In this document: piece by piece, positions 17,416-25,980 of the stretch | How the letters are laid out: every line of letters starts with the position of its first letter | Numbering within the stretch: position 1 is the first letter of the stretch | Assembly (NCBI GenBank): GCA_041741095.1 | Contig: JBGSKQ010000082.1 | Location: 54,230 to 118,229, forward strand | Source: UBA6168 sp041741095 | GTDB lineage: Bacteria; Bacteroidota; Bacteroidia; Chitinophagales; Saprospiraceae | Direction of reading: 5' to 3' | Length of the DNA: 64,000 nucleotides | Notes under the pieces: generated by a model | The model's database searches: none | Seen by the model: the letters and a program-made list of their open reading frames with translations, nothing else | Told to the model about the DNA's origin: nothing | Position numbers and translations under genes: made by a program

Positions 17416-18690
17416 TCAAATACTTTCAAAACCCGTATAGGACTGCAAAACCTTTGGAATGCGGATGCTATCCGCAGTTTGGTTGTTTTCCAATAAAGAA
17501 GCTACTATACGTGCCAAGGCAAGGGCGCTCCCGTTCAGGGTATGGGCAAGGCGGGTTTTGTTTCCGTCCTTGAAGCGCACTTTTAGGCGGTTGCTTTGAT
17601 AGGTTTCAAAATTGGAAACAGAACTTACTTCCAGCCAGCGCTCCTGCGCTGCCGACCATACTTCAAAGTCGAAAGTCAAGGCCGAAGTAAAGCCCATATC
17701 GCCGCCGCAAAGGCGCAGGATTCGGTAAGGAAGTTCTAACTTGTCGAGCAGCCCGGCCACATGGGCCAACATCTCGTCCAGCCTTTCATAAGAAGTATCG
17801 GGATGGGCGATTTGTACAATTTCCACTTTGTCAAACTGGTGAACCCTGTTCAGGCCCCGCACGTGTGCGCCATACGATCCTGCCTCCCGGCGGAAGCACG
17901 GCGTATAACCAGTCAATTTGATGGGGAAGTCTTTTTCGTCCACCATCACATCCCTATATATATTGGTGACAGGTACCTCGGCAGTAGGTATGAGGTAGAG
18001 ATCGTCCTTTTCAACGTAATACATTTGGCCCTCCTTATCGGGCAATTGGCCGGTAGCCTTGGCCGTATCGTGGTTGACCATCAATGGTGGCTGGATTTCT
18101 TCGTAACCTGCCTTGGAGGCTTCATCCAGGAAAAAATTGATGAGGGCCCGCTCCAGCTTGGCTCCTTTTCCACGATAGACGGGGAAGCCGGCACCCGTTA
18201 GTTTTACGCCGAGTTCAAGGTCGAACAGGTTGTATTTTTTGGCAAGCTCCCAATGTGGGAGCGGGTTTGGTGGCAAGGCAGGAAGGGGTTTATCCCAAGC
18301 CTTGTACACTTCATTGTCATCGCTGCCCTTCCCAGCCGACACCGATGAGTGCGGAATGTTCGGCACGGTCAGCAGCAGTTCTTCCAAGCGGGCGATGGCA
18401 TCGTTCATGGTGATTTCGTAGCCTTTTGCACTTTCTTTCAGTTCGGCTACCCTTGCTTTCAGGGCATCTGCTTCGGCCTGTTTTCCTTGCTTGAACAAAC
18501 CCCCAATTTCAGCGGCAAGGCGCTTTGATTCGGCAAGATTGTTGTCCAGTTCAGTCTGTGCGTTTTTCCTGGCATCGTCGAGCGCCAGAATATCATCCAC
18601 CACCTTTAAATTTTCCAAAGAAAAATTTCTGATTTTTAATCCCTGGACGACCCGTTCTTTGTTTAATCTGATTAGGCTTAGTTCTAACAT
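17416..18690 (-). CDS. serS: Seryl-tRNA synthetase
   Basis: The 424-residue class II synthetase has an N-terminal antiparallel coiled coil (about 30-100, rich in Lys/Glu/Ala) that grips the long variable arm of tRNA-Ser. The catalytic core carries motif 2 (TPCFRREAGSYGAHVRGLNR, then HQFDKVEIVQ) and motif 3 (NGSALALARIVASLLENNQ). It charges tRNA-Ser, and tRNA-Sec where present. Length is typical (about 425). The leader upstream is about 240 nt and contains a terminator-like hairpin, which suggests regulation by premature termination (see findings). Confidence 0.96.
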   Translation of the reverse strand: MLELSLIRLNKERVVQGLKIRNFSLENLKVVDDILALDDARKNAQTELDNNLAESKRLAAEIGGLFKQGKQAEADALKARVAELKESAKGYEITMNDAIARLEELLLTVPNIPHSSVSAGKGSDDNEVYKAWDKPLPALPPNPLPHWELAKKYNLFDLELGVKLTGAGFPVYRGKGAKLERALINFFLDEASKAGYEEIQPPLMVNHDTAKATGQLPDKEGQMYYVEKDDLYLIPTAEVPVTNIYRDVMVDEKDFPIKLTGYTPCFRREAGSYGAHVRGLNRVHQFDKVEIVQIAHPDTSYERLDEMLAHVAGLLDKLELPYRILRLCGGDMGFTSALTFDFEVWSAAQERWLEVSSVSNFETYQSNRLKVRFKDGNKTRLAHTLNGSALALARIVASLLENNQTADSIRIPKVLQSYTGFESI

Positions 18691-18736
18691 GGGCTTAATA
18701 CGTTTTGAAAAGAAGAAGATGAAGAAGTTTAGGCCG

Positions 18737-18772
18737 ATAAAAATAAAGTCCGGTGAACAAGGGTTCCCGGAC
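18737..18772 (-). terminator. Attenuator-like hairpin in the serS leader
   Basis: The 25-nt stem-loop at 18748-18772 pairs GTCCGG with CCGGAC and then GAAC with GTTC, with one bulged base and a 4-nt loop. On the minus strand it is followed by TTTATTTTTA, the layout of an intrinsic terminator. It lies 47 bp before the serS start and after the serS promoter. Confidence 0.6.
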
Positions 18773-18936
18773 AGTTGTTACGTTTCAAGTTCTTGCCAAA
18801 GTCACACCTTGATTTTGTTCTGTTATGTAGGTCGGCAAGACTATTTCATAGGCTAAATTTCAGAATAGGGTTAATTGTAATTCGGCGATTATCAATGCCT
18901 TACAAACAAAAAATACCCTTTTTAAAAAACTTTTGG

Positions 18937-18944
18937 CAAAGGTA
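18937..18944 (-). promoter_or_regulatory. -7 element of the serS promoter
   Basis: The minus strand reads TACCTTTG, an exact TAnnTTTG match. A T-rich GTTTT lies 19 bp upstream in the -33 position. The predicted leader is about 240 nt. Confidence 0.6.
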
Positions 18945-18947
18945 GTA

Positions 18948-18977
18948 TTTGAAAATTGAAAGTAAAACGTATTTTTG
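18948..18977 (+). promoter_or_regulatory. rho promoter (Bacteroidota -33/-7 type)
   Basis: TTTG (18948-18951), an 18-bp spacer and TATTTTTG (18970-18977) match the Bacteroidota primary sigma consensus. Transcription should start near 18984, giving a leader of about 440 nt before rho. Confidence 0.7.
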
Positions 18978-19425
18978 TGCCCACAACGTTGATCACGCCA
19001 TAGGTTGCGGTTCAAAGAATTACACAAAAGATTTTTTTTGGGCCAGTAATCCCTTCAACTTTTCCCACTTTTAAAAAGTTTTATCCAGTGTAAGAGACCG
19101 AGAGGAGTTGGGGCACAACGCAGTGTATTTACGTTTTGGCGGCAATATTTATACGTTGTCAAGCTCCCCTGGAAATTCCCTTGTTAAACTACTGGAAACG
19201 CCACCCTTGACAGCGAAGATGCAAATGGCCGACTTTGATTTCATCCCTTTGTTTTTTCTATATTCTTCGGGAAATTAATGCGGATTTATTACTTGACTTT
19301 CTGGAAAGCAAGATTTCCTGTAAATTTCTTAAGTCATCAAACCTGGTTCGACACCCTGTCTTAATCAACTTTATCACAAATTGATCACACACTAACCAGT
19401 TTAGTAAAACTCATCTTTTTACATC

Positions 19426-21261
19426 ATGTACGACATTTTGCAATTGAATGACATGCTCGTTCCCGAACTGCGGGAAATAGCAGAGCGTTTGGGCGTCATT
19501 GGTTTCCGACGATTGGCCAAACAAGACCTCATATATAAAATCCTTGATCAACAAGCACTAGCTGGTAAAAGCGAAGCCCCGGCCACCAGTGCAGCCAACG
19601 AAAGGCCAAGCCCTCCTTTCAAGAAAGAACCACCCTCTATGCGCATGCCCGAAAGGGGGCCGGACCGGCCTATGGAGCGCCCCAGCGACAGGGGCAACGA
19701 ACGAGGCATGGAAAGAAGCGGCGATAGGAACCAAGATCGGCCAATGGACCGCATGGGCGATAGGAATGCCGACCGCAGGCCCATGCGTACCGAAACAGAT
19801 GTCAACAGGCGAGATCGCCCCACTGGCGACCGCTCAAGGGATAGCCGTGATTCAAGGGACAGCCGCGATTCACGAGACATCCGTGGCGGCGATAGGGACT
19901 GGGGCCGTAACAACCCTCCCAGCCGGCCGATGGGGCCTCCAAGGAACGTGCGCCTGGATCCTATTGAAGTGGAAGAGGAATATGAAGATGAGGAAATGAT
20001 CGAAAACGAAGAAATGGAAATGCGCCCTGAAGCCCCCGCTGGTGGCAGGAGCACTAGTTCCATTGACATTATTGTTGATCCGCCCATCCCCGACGATGCT
20101 GATTATGATACCAGGCCTTCCGAAAAATTCGACATCGAACTGGACGGTATCATTGAAGGGGAAGGTATTTTGGAAATGATGCCTGATGGCTATGGCTTTT
20201 TACGTTCTGCCGACTATAATTATCTGACTTCTCCTGATGATATATATGTGTCGCCCTCCCAAATAAAGCTGTTCGGCTTGAGGACAGGCGATACTGTAAA
20301 GGGTGCCATCCGGCCACCGAAAGAAGGCGAAAAATACTTCGCCTTGTTGAAGGTTTCCAAAATCAACGGCCTCGACCCAAAAGACATCCGTGACCGTGTG
20401 CCTTTTGACTACCTGACGCCGCTTTTCCCGAATGAAAAATTCAGCCTGTGCGTCTCGCCAACTGGCCGGGACTTCAGCACCAGGACGATAGATCTTTTCA
20501 CACCCATCGGAAAGGGGCAGCGCGGCCTTATCGTCGCCCAGCCGAAAACAGGTAAGACCTTCTTGCTAAAAGATGTGGCCAACGCCATCGCCAAAAACCA
20601 CCCCGACTGCTACATTATCGTATTGTTGGTGGATGAGCGCCCGGAGGAGGTAACTGATTTCAAACGCAGCGTAAATGCCGAAGTAGTCGCTTCGACTTTC
20701 GACGAACCTGCCGATAACCATGTAAGGGTGGCGGGCATTGTTTTGGAAAAAGCAAAAAGGCTGGTCGAATGTGGCCACGATGTGATCATCTTGCTGGACT
20801 CTATCACCCGCTTGGCCCGTGCCTACAATACAGTGGCCCCTGCCAGCGGGAAGGTGCTTTCCGGTGGTGTGGAAGCCAACGCTTTGCACAAGCCGAAGAA
20901 GTTCTTTGGTGCTGCCCGTAACATCGAGGGCGGCGGCTCGCTGACCATCCTAGCCACGGCATTGATAGACACCGGTTCCAAAATGGATGGTGTCATCTTC
21001 GAGGAATTCAAGGGAACGGGCAACATGGAACTTCAGCTCGACCGCACCTTGTCGAACAAGCGCCTCTACCCTGCTGTTGACCTCACCAGATCCAGCACAA
21101 GGCGTGACGATCTGTTGCTCGATAAAGACACCATGCAGCGCATGTTCATCCTGCGCAACCACCTGGCCGATATGAAGCCAGAGGAAGCCATGGAATTCTT
21201 GCTAAAGCACATGAACGGAACCAGGAGCAACGACGAGTTCCTGTCTTCTATGAATGGATAA
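19426..21261 (+). CDS. rho: Transcription termination factor Rho with long disordered insert
   Basis: The 611-residue protein has an N-terminal Rho_N (SAP-like) helix bundle (about 1-45). A disordered insert of about 185 residues (about 47-232) follows: first Arg/Asp/Met/Pro-rich with repeated RDS units, then acidic (EVEEEYEDEEMIENEEMEM). Next are the cold-shock RNA-binding domain (about 238-310, GILEMMPDGYGFLRS) and the hexameric ATPase core with Walker A (AQPKTGKTFLL) and Walker B (VIILLDSITRLARAYN). E. coli Rho is 419 residues, so the extra length is the insert. Comparable inserts in gut Bacteroides Rho have been reported to promote phase separation. Rho ends untranslated transcripts. An intrinsic terminator follows the gene. 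Confidence 0.96.
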   Translation: MYDILQLNDMLVPELREIAERLGVIGFRRLAKQDLIYKILDQQALAGKSEAPATSAANERPSPPFKKEPPSMRMPERGPDRPMERPSDRGNERGMERSGDRNQDRPMDRMGDRNADRRPMRTETDVNRRDRPTGDRSRDSRDSRDSRDSRDIRGGDRDWGRNNPPSRPMGPPRNVRLDPIEVEEEYEDEEMIENEEMEMRPEAPAGGRSTSSIDIIVDPPIPDDADYDTRPSEKFDIELDGIIEGEGILEMMPDGYGFLRSADYNYLTSPDDIYVSPSQIKLFGLRTGDTVKGAIRPPKEGEKYFALLKVSKINGLDPKDIRDRVPFDYLTPLFPNEKFSLCVSPTGRDFSTRTIDLFTPIGKGQRGLIVAQPKTGKTFLLKDVANAIAKNHPDCYIIVLLVDERPEEVTDFKRSVNAEVVASTFDEPADNHVRVAGIVLEKAKRLVECGHDVIILLDSITRLARAYNTVAPASGKVLSGGVEANALHKPKKFFGAARNIEGGGSLTILATALIDTGSKMDGVIFEEFKGTGNMELQLDRTLSNKRLYPAVDLTRSSTRRDDLLLDKDTMQRMFILRNHLADMKPEEAMEFLLKHMNGTRSNDEFLSSMNG

Positions 21262-21283
21262 TTCCTTGTTTAGGAAATGTTCG

Positions 21284-21325
21284 AAGAGGTTTTTGGCCAA
21301 TGCGTCAAAAACCTCTTTGTTTTTT
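21284..21325 (+). terminator. Intrinsic terminator after rho
   Basis: AAGAGGTTTTTG (21284-21295) and CAAAAACCTCTT (21306-21317) form a perfect 12-bp stem followed by TGTTTTTT. Its position shows that the next coding region cannot sensibly start before it. Confidence 0.9.
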
Positions 21326-21378
21326 GGGATGGTTCAAGGCATAATGTGAGATTTGCCGGAAGCATAATTTTTATTGAA

Positions 21379-23154
21379 ATGAAAATAAGTGAAAAACTGG
21401 CCAGCCTCCGTGCCGCCATGAAGGCTGAAAATATTGACGCCTACCTCATCCCCTCCAGCGACCCGCACCAAAGCGAATACCTGGCCGACCATTGGAAATC
21501 AAGGCAATGGATTTCGGGCTTTACGGGTTCGGCAGGTACAGTGGTGGTCACAGCCGACCATGCCGGCCTTTGGACGGACAGCCGCTATTTCATCCAGGCA
21601 GAAGCACAGTTGAAGGGAAGCGGGGTGGAATTGCACAAAATGAAAATCCCGCACACGGCGGAGCATTTGACCTGGTTAAAAGAAAACCTGCCCGATGGCA
21701 GCACGGTAGGCTTGGACGGAAGGCTGTTTTCCGTGGGGCAGGTGCGGGGCATTGCCAAGCAGTTTTACGATAAAAATTTTAAGCTCGAAACAGGGATTGA
21801 CTTGATAAGAAAAATTTGGCAAGACAGGCTACCCATGCCCCAATCGCCTGTTTTTCAACATGATATAAAATATGCGGGAAAAAGCGTCGTGGAAAAGCTG
21901 CAAGCCGTGCGGGAAAAAATGAAGGCATCTTTTTACTTGGTTTCTACCCTTGACGACATCGCTTGGCTGTGCAATTTGCGTGGTACGGACGTGGATTGCA
22001 ACCCTGTTTTTTATGCCTATACAGTTATTGGAAAAGAGATGGCCTATCTTTTTGTTGAAACTTCCAAAATCGCCCCGGCCATCAAGGCGGACTTGAACAA
22101 AGCAGGTGTCATTTTAAAAAGATATGATGAAGCGGAAAATTTTTTGAAAAGCCTCCAAGACAGCATTCAAATTGACCTCGCCTCCACCAGCAACCAGTTT
22201 TACAATGCCATCAACAAAGAAAATATCAAAGAGGGCGAGAACATCATTGCCCAACTGAAGACCATCAAAAACGAGGTGGAGATCGGACATATCCGCCAGG
22301 TAATGTGCAAGGATGGGGCGGCCTTGGTTCAGCTATTTATGTGGCTGGAAAAGGAATTGCAACATCGTGCAATCCCAGAAGCGGAAGTGGCGGAAAAACT
22401 CATTGGTTTTCACAAAGCCCAGGGGGACTATTTTGGGGAAAGTTTTGACGCCATCGTCGGCTACAACGGCAACGGCGCCATCGTACACTACCGTCCTGAA
22501 TATGGTACTTGTGCCGACATCCAACCCGAAGGCATCCTGCTGCTCGACAGCGGCGGCCAATACCTGAACGGCACGACCGACATCACCCGCACCATCGCCC
22601 TTAGCCAGCCGACCGAAGAGCAAAAAAGAGATTTCACTTTGGTACTGAAAGGCATGATCAATTTGACTTTGGCGAAATTCCCAAAAGGAACAACGGGCGT
22701 ACAACTTGACACCCTGGCCCGTGTTGATTTATGGAAAAACCACTACAACTACGGCCACGGCACAGGGCACGGCGTCGGTTTTTTCCTGAGCGTACACGAG
22801 CCGCCGCAAGGTTTTTCGCCCGTCGCCAATACGCCGAGATCGACCGTAAGCATCGAGCCGGGCATGTTGACTTCCAATGAGCCGGGCCTTTACAAAGCTG
22901 GCGAGTATGGCATCCGCATCGAAAACCTGGTGCTTTGTGTGAAGGATGGCGAGGAAAACGATTTCGGCCAGTTTTACAAATTTGAAACAGTGACCCTCTT
23001 CCCCATTGATGTGAATTTGGTTGAAAAAAGCATGATGACGGATGAGGAACGCAGGTGGTTCAACGATTACCACGACGAGGTTTTTGAAAAAATATCGCCC
23101 CTGCTCAACGATGAAGAAACTGCTTGGCTAAAAAATAAATGCGCCAAGGTCTAA
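21379..23154 (+). CDS. pepP: Xaa-Pro aminopeptidase (M24B family)
   Basis: The 591-residue enzyme starts at the ATG at 21379 (MKISEKLASLRAAMKAENID). An earlier in-frame start falls inside the rho terminator. Two N-terminal creatinase-like domains precede a pita-bread catalytic domain whose metal ligands are visible: D in LLLDSGGQYL, D in TTDITRTIA, H in GTGHGVGFF, E in SNEPGLY and E in GIRIENLVLC. The length and three-domain layout match the long eukaryote-like aminopeptidase P1 type. It removes N-terminal residues preceding proline. There is no signal peptide, so it is cytoplasmic. The gene symbol is by family only. Confidence 0.9.
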   Translation: MKISEKLASLRAAMKAENIDAYLIPSSDPHQSEYLADHWKSRQWISGFTGSAGTVVVTADHAGLWTDSRYFIQAEAQLKGSGVELHKMKIPHTAEHLTWLKENLPDGSTVGLDGRLFSVGQVRGIAKQFYDKNFKLETGIDLIRKIWQDRLPMPQSPVFQHDIKYAGKSVVEKLQAVREKMKASFYLVSTLDDIAWLCNLRGTDVDCNPVFYAYTVIGKEMAYLFVETSKIAPAIKADLNKAGVILKRYDEAENFLKSLQDSIQIDLASTSNQFYNAINKENIKEGENIIAQLKTIKNEVEIGHIRQVMCKDGAALVQLFMWLEKELQHRAIPEAEVAEKLIGFHKAQGDYFGESFDAIVGYNGNGAIVHYRPEYGTCADIQPEGILLLDSGGQYLNGTTDITRTIALSQPTEEQKRDFTLVLKGMINLTLAKFPKGTTGVQLDTLARVDLWKNHYNYGHGTGHGVGFFLSVHEPPQGFSPVANTPRSTVSIEPGMLTSNEPGLYKAGEYGIRIENLVLCVKDGEENDFGQFYKFETVTLFPIDVNLVEKSMMTDEERRWFNDYHDEVFEKISPLLNDEETAWLKNKCAKV

Positions 23155-23162
23155 CAGAGGGC

Positions 23163-23252
23163 GAGAGGAATGAGAGAAATGAGACAGTCGGCAGCTTCTC
23201 ATTCCTCTCATTCCTCTCATTCCTCTCACTCCTCTCACATCTCTCATTTCTC
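23163..23252. repeat. 9-bp-period inverted repeat element (CTCTCATTC units)
   Basis: The right part (23197-23252) is six degenerate copies of CTCTCATTC. The left part (23163-23184) is two to three copies of the complementary GAGAGGAAT. It begins 9 bp after the aminopeptidase stop and ends 2 bp before the kinase ATG. An in-frame GTG/ATG upstream would translate it as a Ser-His repeat tail, which I regard as artefact. Confidence 0.8.
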
Positions 23253-23253
23253 A

Positions 23254-24309
23254 ATGAAAAACCCAGCCACAGCCATCAAAGCCTTGGCCGATGCCGAGCG
23301 CAAGAAGGACAGTTTTCCGACGAACTCTGTGGCCTTCCATATTGCCTTTTGGCTGATATATTGGGTGTTCGCCAGTATGCAGGATGTGGTGTTCATCTCT
23401 CAGTTCCGGGAAAACTTCAACCTGCCCACGTTGATCGGGTCGGCGGGCGTGGTCTATTTCAATTTTTATTATTGGATACCAAAATACCTTATCAAACAAA
23501 AAAAACCGGGGTTTTACATCTTCAGCATTTTCACCATCATCGTGCTGAATGCCTGGCTGGTGAATGTGTTCCTGCGCAATTTCATTACGCCCAAAGAGTA
23601 TTTTTTCTCTTGGGAAGGCACTTTTACCCTTGCAGTTGACACAACCGTTTTGGTAGCTTTTACCACGGCTTTCAAGTTTATCCAGCAATGGCACGAGCGG
23701 AACAACTACGCCATTGAACTCGAAAAAAAGACCCTGGAAAGCGAACTGGAAATGCTGAAATCGCAGATCAACCCGCATTTCATTTTCAATACGCTCAACA
23801 CCATTTATTTTTTGATGGAACAAAAGGAAGACGAAAAAGCCAAAGAAGCCCTGCTCAAATTTTCCGACACCCTCAGCCACCAACTCTACGACTATAATAA
23901 GGATGTGATAGAATTGGACAAGGAAGTGGAATACCTCGAAAACTACATCGAACTGCAGCGCCTGCGCCACGACGAAGAACTGCTCGACCTCGAATGTTCA
24001 TTGCCCGAAAACAAAACGGGCCTGTTGATAACGCCCATGCTGCTCATCCCCTTTGTTGAAAATGCCTTCAAGCACAGTTCCAACTCAAAGGGCTACAAAG
24101 TGGCCATCAACCTGAAAGTAGAAGGGAAAATGCTGGATTTCACCACCGAAAATACCATGAACCCCTACAAACGCAACCAAAACGGCAGCGGCGGCATCGG
24201 TCTGCAAAACGTGAAACGCCGCCTCGACCTCACCTATCCCGACCGCCACAAACTGGACATCGTGGAGGACGGGAAGGTTTATAAAACACATTTGAAAATC
24301 AACTTGTAA
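23254..24309 (+). CDS. LytS/YehU-type sensor histidine kinase
   Basis: The 351-residue protein starts at ATG 23254 (MKNPATAIKALADAERKKDSF); upstream codons are repeat sequence. Four membrane helices (about 20-135) are followed by a coiled segment and the His_kinase domain with QINPHFIFNTLNTIYFLM, in which the His is phosphorylated. The ATP-binding part has LLIPFVENAFKHSSNS and GSGGIGLQNVKRRLDL. This family pairs with LytTR regulators; the partner gene follows after 67 bp. The ligand is unknown, and there is no large extracytoplasmic domain, so sensing is probably within the membrane. Confidence 0.92.
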   Translation: MKNPATAIKALADAERKKDSFPTNSVAFHIAFWLIYWVFASMQDVVFISQFRENFNLPTLIGSAGVVYFNFYYWIPKYLIKQKKPGFYIFSIFTIIVLNAWLVNVFLRNFITPKEYFFSWEGTFTLAVDTTVLVAFTTAFKFIQQWHERNNYAIELEKKTLESELEMLKSQINPHFIFNTLNTIYFLMEQKEDEKAKEALLKFSDTLSHQLYDYNKDVIELDKEVEYLENYIELQRLRHDEELLDLECSLPENKTGLLITPMLLIPFVENAFKHSSNSKGYKVAINLKVEGKMLDFTTENTMNPYKRNQNGSGGIGLQNVKRRLDLTYPDRHKLDIVEDGKVYKTHLKINL

Positions 24310-24376
24310 TGCGTAGGCTTGTTTTTCAATAGTGAACATTGAACCTAATATCCAATGACCCAATGACTTCCTTAAA

Positions 24377-25105
24377 ATGACAATTAACTGCCTCGTCATA
24401 GACGATGAACCTGTTGCCCGCAAAGGCATTGCCGGATATGTGGAACAAACGCCTTTCCTTTCATTGGTCGGCACTTGCAAAGGGGCGCTGGAAGCCAACG
24501 AGGTGCTGCACCAGCAACCCGTTGACCTCCTTTTCCTTGACATCCAAATGCCCGACCTTACCGGCACGGAGTTCGTGCGCTCGCTGGAACACCCGCCAGC
24601 CGTGATTTTCACCACAGCTTATCGTGACTATGCCATTGAGGGTTTTGAGCTGAACGCATTGGACTATTTGGTCAAACCCATTTCATTCCAGCGCTTTCTG
24701 AAGGCAGCCAACAAGGCCAAGCACCATTTTGAAATGCAGCGCCAGCCTGCGCAAAAAACGCCCAGTCCCGATCCGGAATATTTTTTCATCAAAAGCGATG
24801 GCCAGTTTATCAAAATCAAGCTGGAAGACGTGCTGTTTTTTGAAAGCGAAAAGGACTACGTTTTTATCCACACGCTGCAAAAACGCTACATGACCCTGCT
24901 CTCGCTCAAGCAATTGGAGAGCGAGCTGCCGCCCGACAAATTCCTGCGGGTACACCGTTCCTTCATTGTTTCTTTAGATAAAATAGAGCTAATGGATGGC
25001 AACTTGCTGATTATCAGGGACAAACGTATTCCCGTTAGCCGCAGCTTGCAGGATACTATTTTCAACACCCTTATCGCCGGACGGCTATGGAAGCGGGATG
25101 TTTGA
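24377..25105 (+). CDS. LytTR-family response regulator
   Basis: The 242-residue protein has a receiver domain (1-120; D9-D10, phospho-acceptor D55 in LLFLDIQMPDLTGTEF, TTAYRDYAIEGFELNALDYL, K in LVKPISFQRFL) and a C-terminal LytTR DNA-binding domain (about 135-238; IKLEDVLFFESEKDYVFIHT, FLRVHRSFIVSLDKIE). LytTR domains bind imperfect direct repeats near promoters. It forms a two-component pair with the preceding LytS-type kinase. Confidence 0.93.
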   Translation: MTINCLVIDDEPVARKGIAGYVEQTPFLSLVGTCKGALEANEVLHQQPVDLLFLDIQMPDLTGTEFVRSLEHPPAVIFTTAYRDYAIEGFELNALDYLVKPISFQRFLKAANKAKHHFEMQRQPAQKTPSPDPEYFFIKSDGQFIKIKLEDVLFFESEKDYVFIHTLQKRYMTLLSLKQLESELPPDKFLRVHRSFIVSLDKIELMDGNLLIIRDKRIPVSRSLQDTIFNTLIAGRLWKRDV

Positions 25106-25130
25106 GCAGTTTTCAGTCCAAAGTCTGGCC

Positions 25131-25379
25131 TTATGGGCGCAGGTCCAAGTTGGCTATTTTCAAAACCATCACTGTATCGGTGCCTTCCTCAAAAGTGGCC
25201 TTTACTTCTTTGCTCAAAGCCATCATTATTTCATCATAATCGCCGAAGATTTGGGTACTCATCGTATTGGTGTTGACGATCAGCCCCTCGTGCCGCCGCA
25301 GCCTTTCAATAAAACGGAGAATGGGCGAACCATACTCTTTTTCCAGTGGGTACATGCTTATTTCAACGGATGCTTTCAT
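25131..25379 (-). CDS. Thiamine-binding/YkoF-type (MTH1187-like) small protein
   Basis: The 82-residue protein has the ferredoxin-like alternation of the family: EISMYPLEKEYGSPILRFIE, VNTNTMSTQIFGDYDEIM and VMVLKIANLDLRP. The TNxMSTxIxGDxDE stretch is the usual signature between the second strand and helix. Family members bind thiamine or its pyrimidine part, often as stand-alone cytoplasmic proteins of unclear role. It is convergent with the response regulator gene (25-bp gap). It is shorter than the typical 95-100 residues. Confidence 0.65.
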   Translation of the reverse strand: MKASVEISMYPLEKEYGSPILRFIERLRRHEGLIVNTNTMSTQIFGDYDEIMMALSKEVKATFEEGTDTVMVLKIANLDLRP

Positions 25380-25504
25380 GCTGTTATCATTTTGATTTTC
25401 AATGTTTTAAAAAGCCATACTTCAAAAAAAATATGGTATGATCGTTCAATAAAGCTTAACAGTCTTTACTTTTACACGTTCAAAATTTTCAATGGAAAAC
25501 AATA

Positions 25505-25975
25505 GTGAACACCATTTATATATTCAAGGTAAAAAGCATTGAAGGAAGAACCATTGATTTTGCTGATTTCAAAGGCAAAAAATTGATGATAGTCAACGCA
25601 GCTTCCGAATTCGGCTATAGGCCGTATCCTGATAGTTATCGGGGCAACAGTTGCAGAATTGTACGAGAGGTCTGGAGATAAATTAGCCGTCGTGGGCTAC
25701 CCAACCGGGGCCAAGCGCTAATGATGAAAATAAAGGCATTTTTTGAGTTTGCGGTACGGGGTTGCATTTCCCATTGCCGCCAAAAATAGACATCACAGCC
25801 TACCCTATCATCGGCTGACCCAAATATCCGAAAACGGTATATGGGCAGCCCGGTGGATTGGAATTTTCAATACCTGTAGCGATCCAGCTTCTCCCAAATT
25901 GGCTTCCTCGTCCGCTACTTCCCTTCTTTCGCCAATCCCTTGGATGATAAAATTTTGGAACGGTTAAATGGGTGA
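25505..25975 (+). pseudogene. Glutathione peroxidase pseudogene
   Basis: Fragments of a glutathione peroxidase can be followed across three frames. They run NTIYIFKVKSIEGRTIDFAD and FKGKKLMIVNAASEFGYRP, then (new frame) AELYERSGDKLAVVGYP, FEFAVRG/RYGVAFPI, DWNFQYL, an in-frame TAG, and GFLVRYFPSFANPLDDKILE. The catalytic Cys of the NxASxCGxT motif is replaced by Phe (ASEFGYRP). A short palindrome (25627-25644) interrupts the gene exactly between the GYRP and QLQ/AELY segments, and further frameshifts and stops follow. It is a decayed gene with no intact product. Confidence 0.85.
25627..25644. repeat. Short palindromic element inside the glutathione peroxidase pseudogene
   Basis: TCCTGATAGTTATCGGGG is a diverged copy of the palindrome at 7601-7618 (TCCCGATTGCTATCGGGA). 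It separates two conserved blocks of the peroxidase where the family has no insertion. Confidence 0.6.
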
Positions 25976-25980
25976 AATAG

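Larger units (their letters stand above)
18691..19425. other. 735-bp divergent regulatory region between serS and rho
   Basis: No protein-coding signal was recognised. It holds divergent promoters (minus -7 at 18937-18944 for serS, plus promoter 18948-18977 for rho), a serS leader of about 240 nt with two hairpins, and a rho leader of about 440 nt with a small hairpin at 19303-19318 (GGAAA/TTTCC). Confidence 0.7.

Noticed and set aside
18691..18944. T-box riboswitch for serS
   Set aside because: No T-box consensus or specifier-loop layout was found, and T-boxes are essentially a Firmicutes/Actinobacteria feature.
21277..21378. Earlier start for the Xaa-Pro aminopeptidase
   Set aside because: It falls within the rho intrinsic terminator (21284-21325) and adds residues foreign to the family.
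23170..23253. N-terminal Ser-His repeat extension (HSSHSSHSSH) of the LytS-type kinase
   Set aside because: It is translation of the 9-bp CTCTCATTC intergenic repeat; the ATG at 23254 gives a normal N-terminus.
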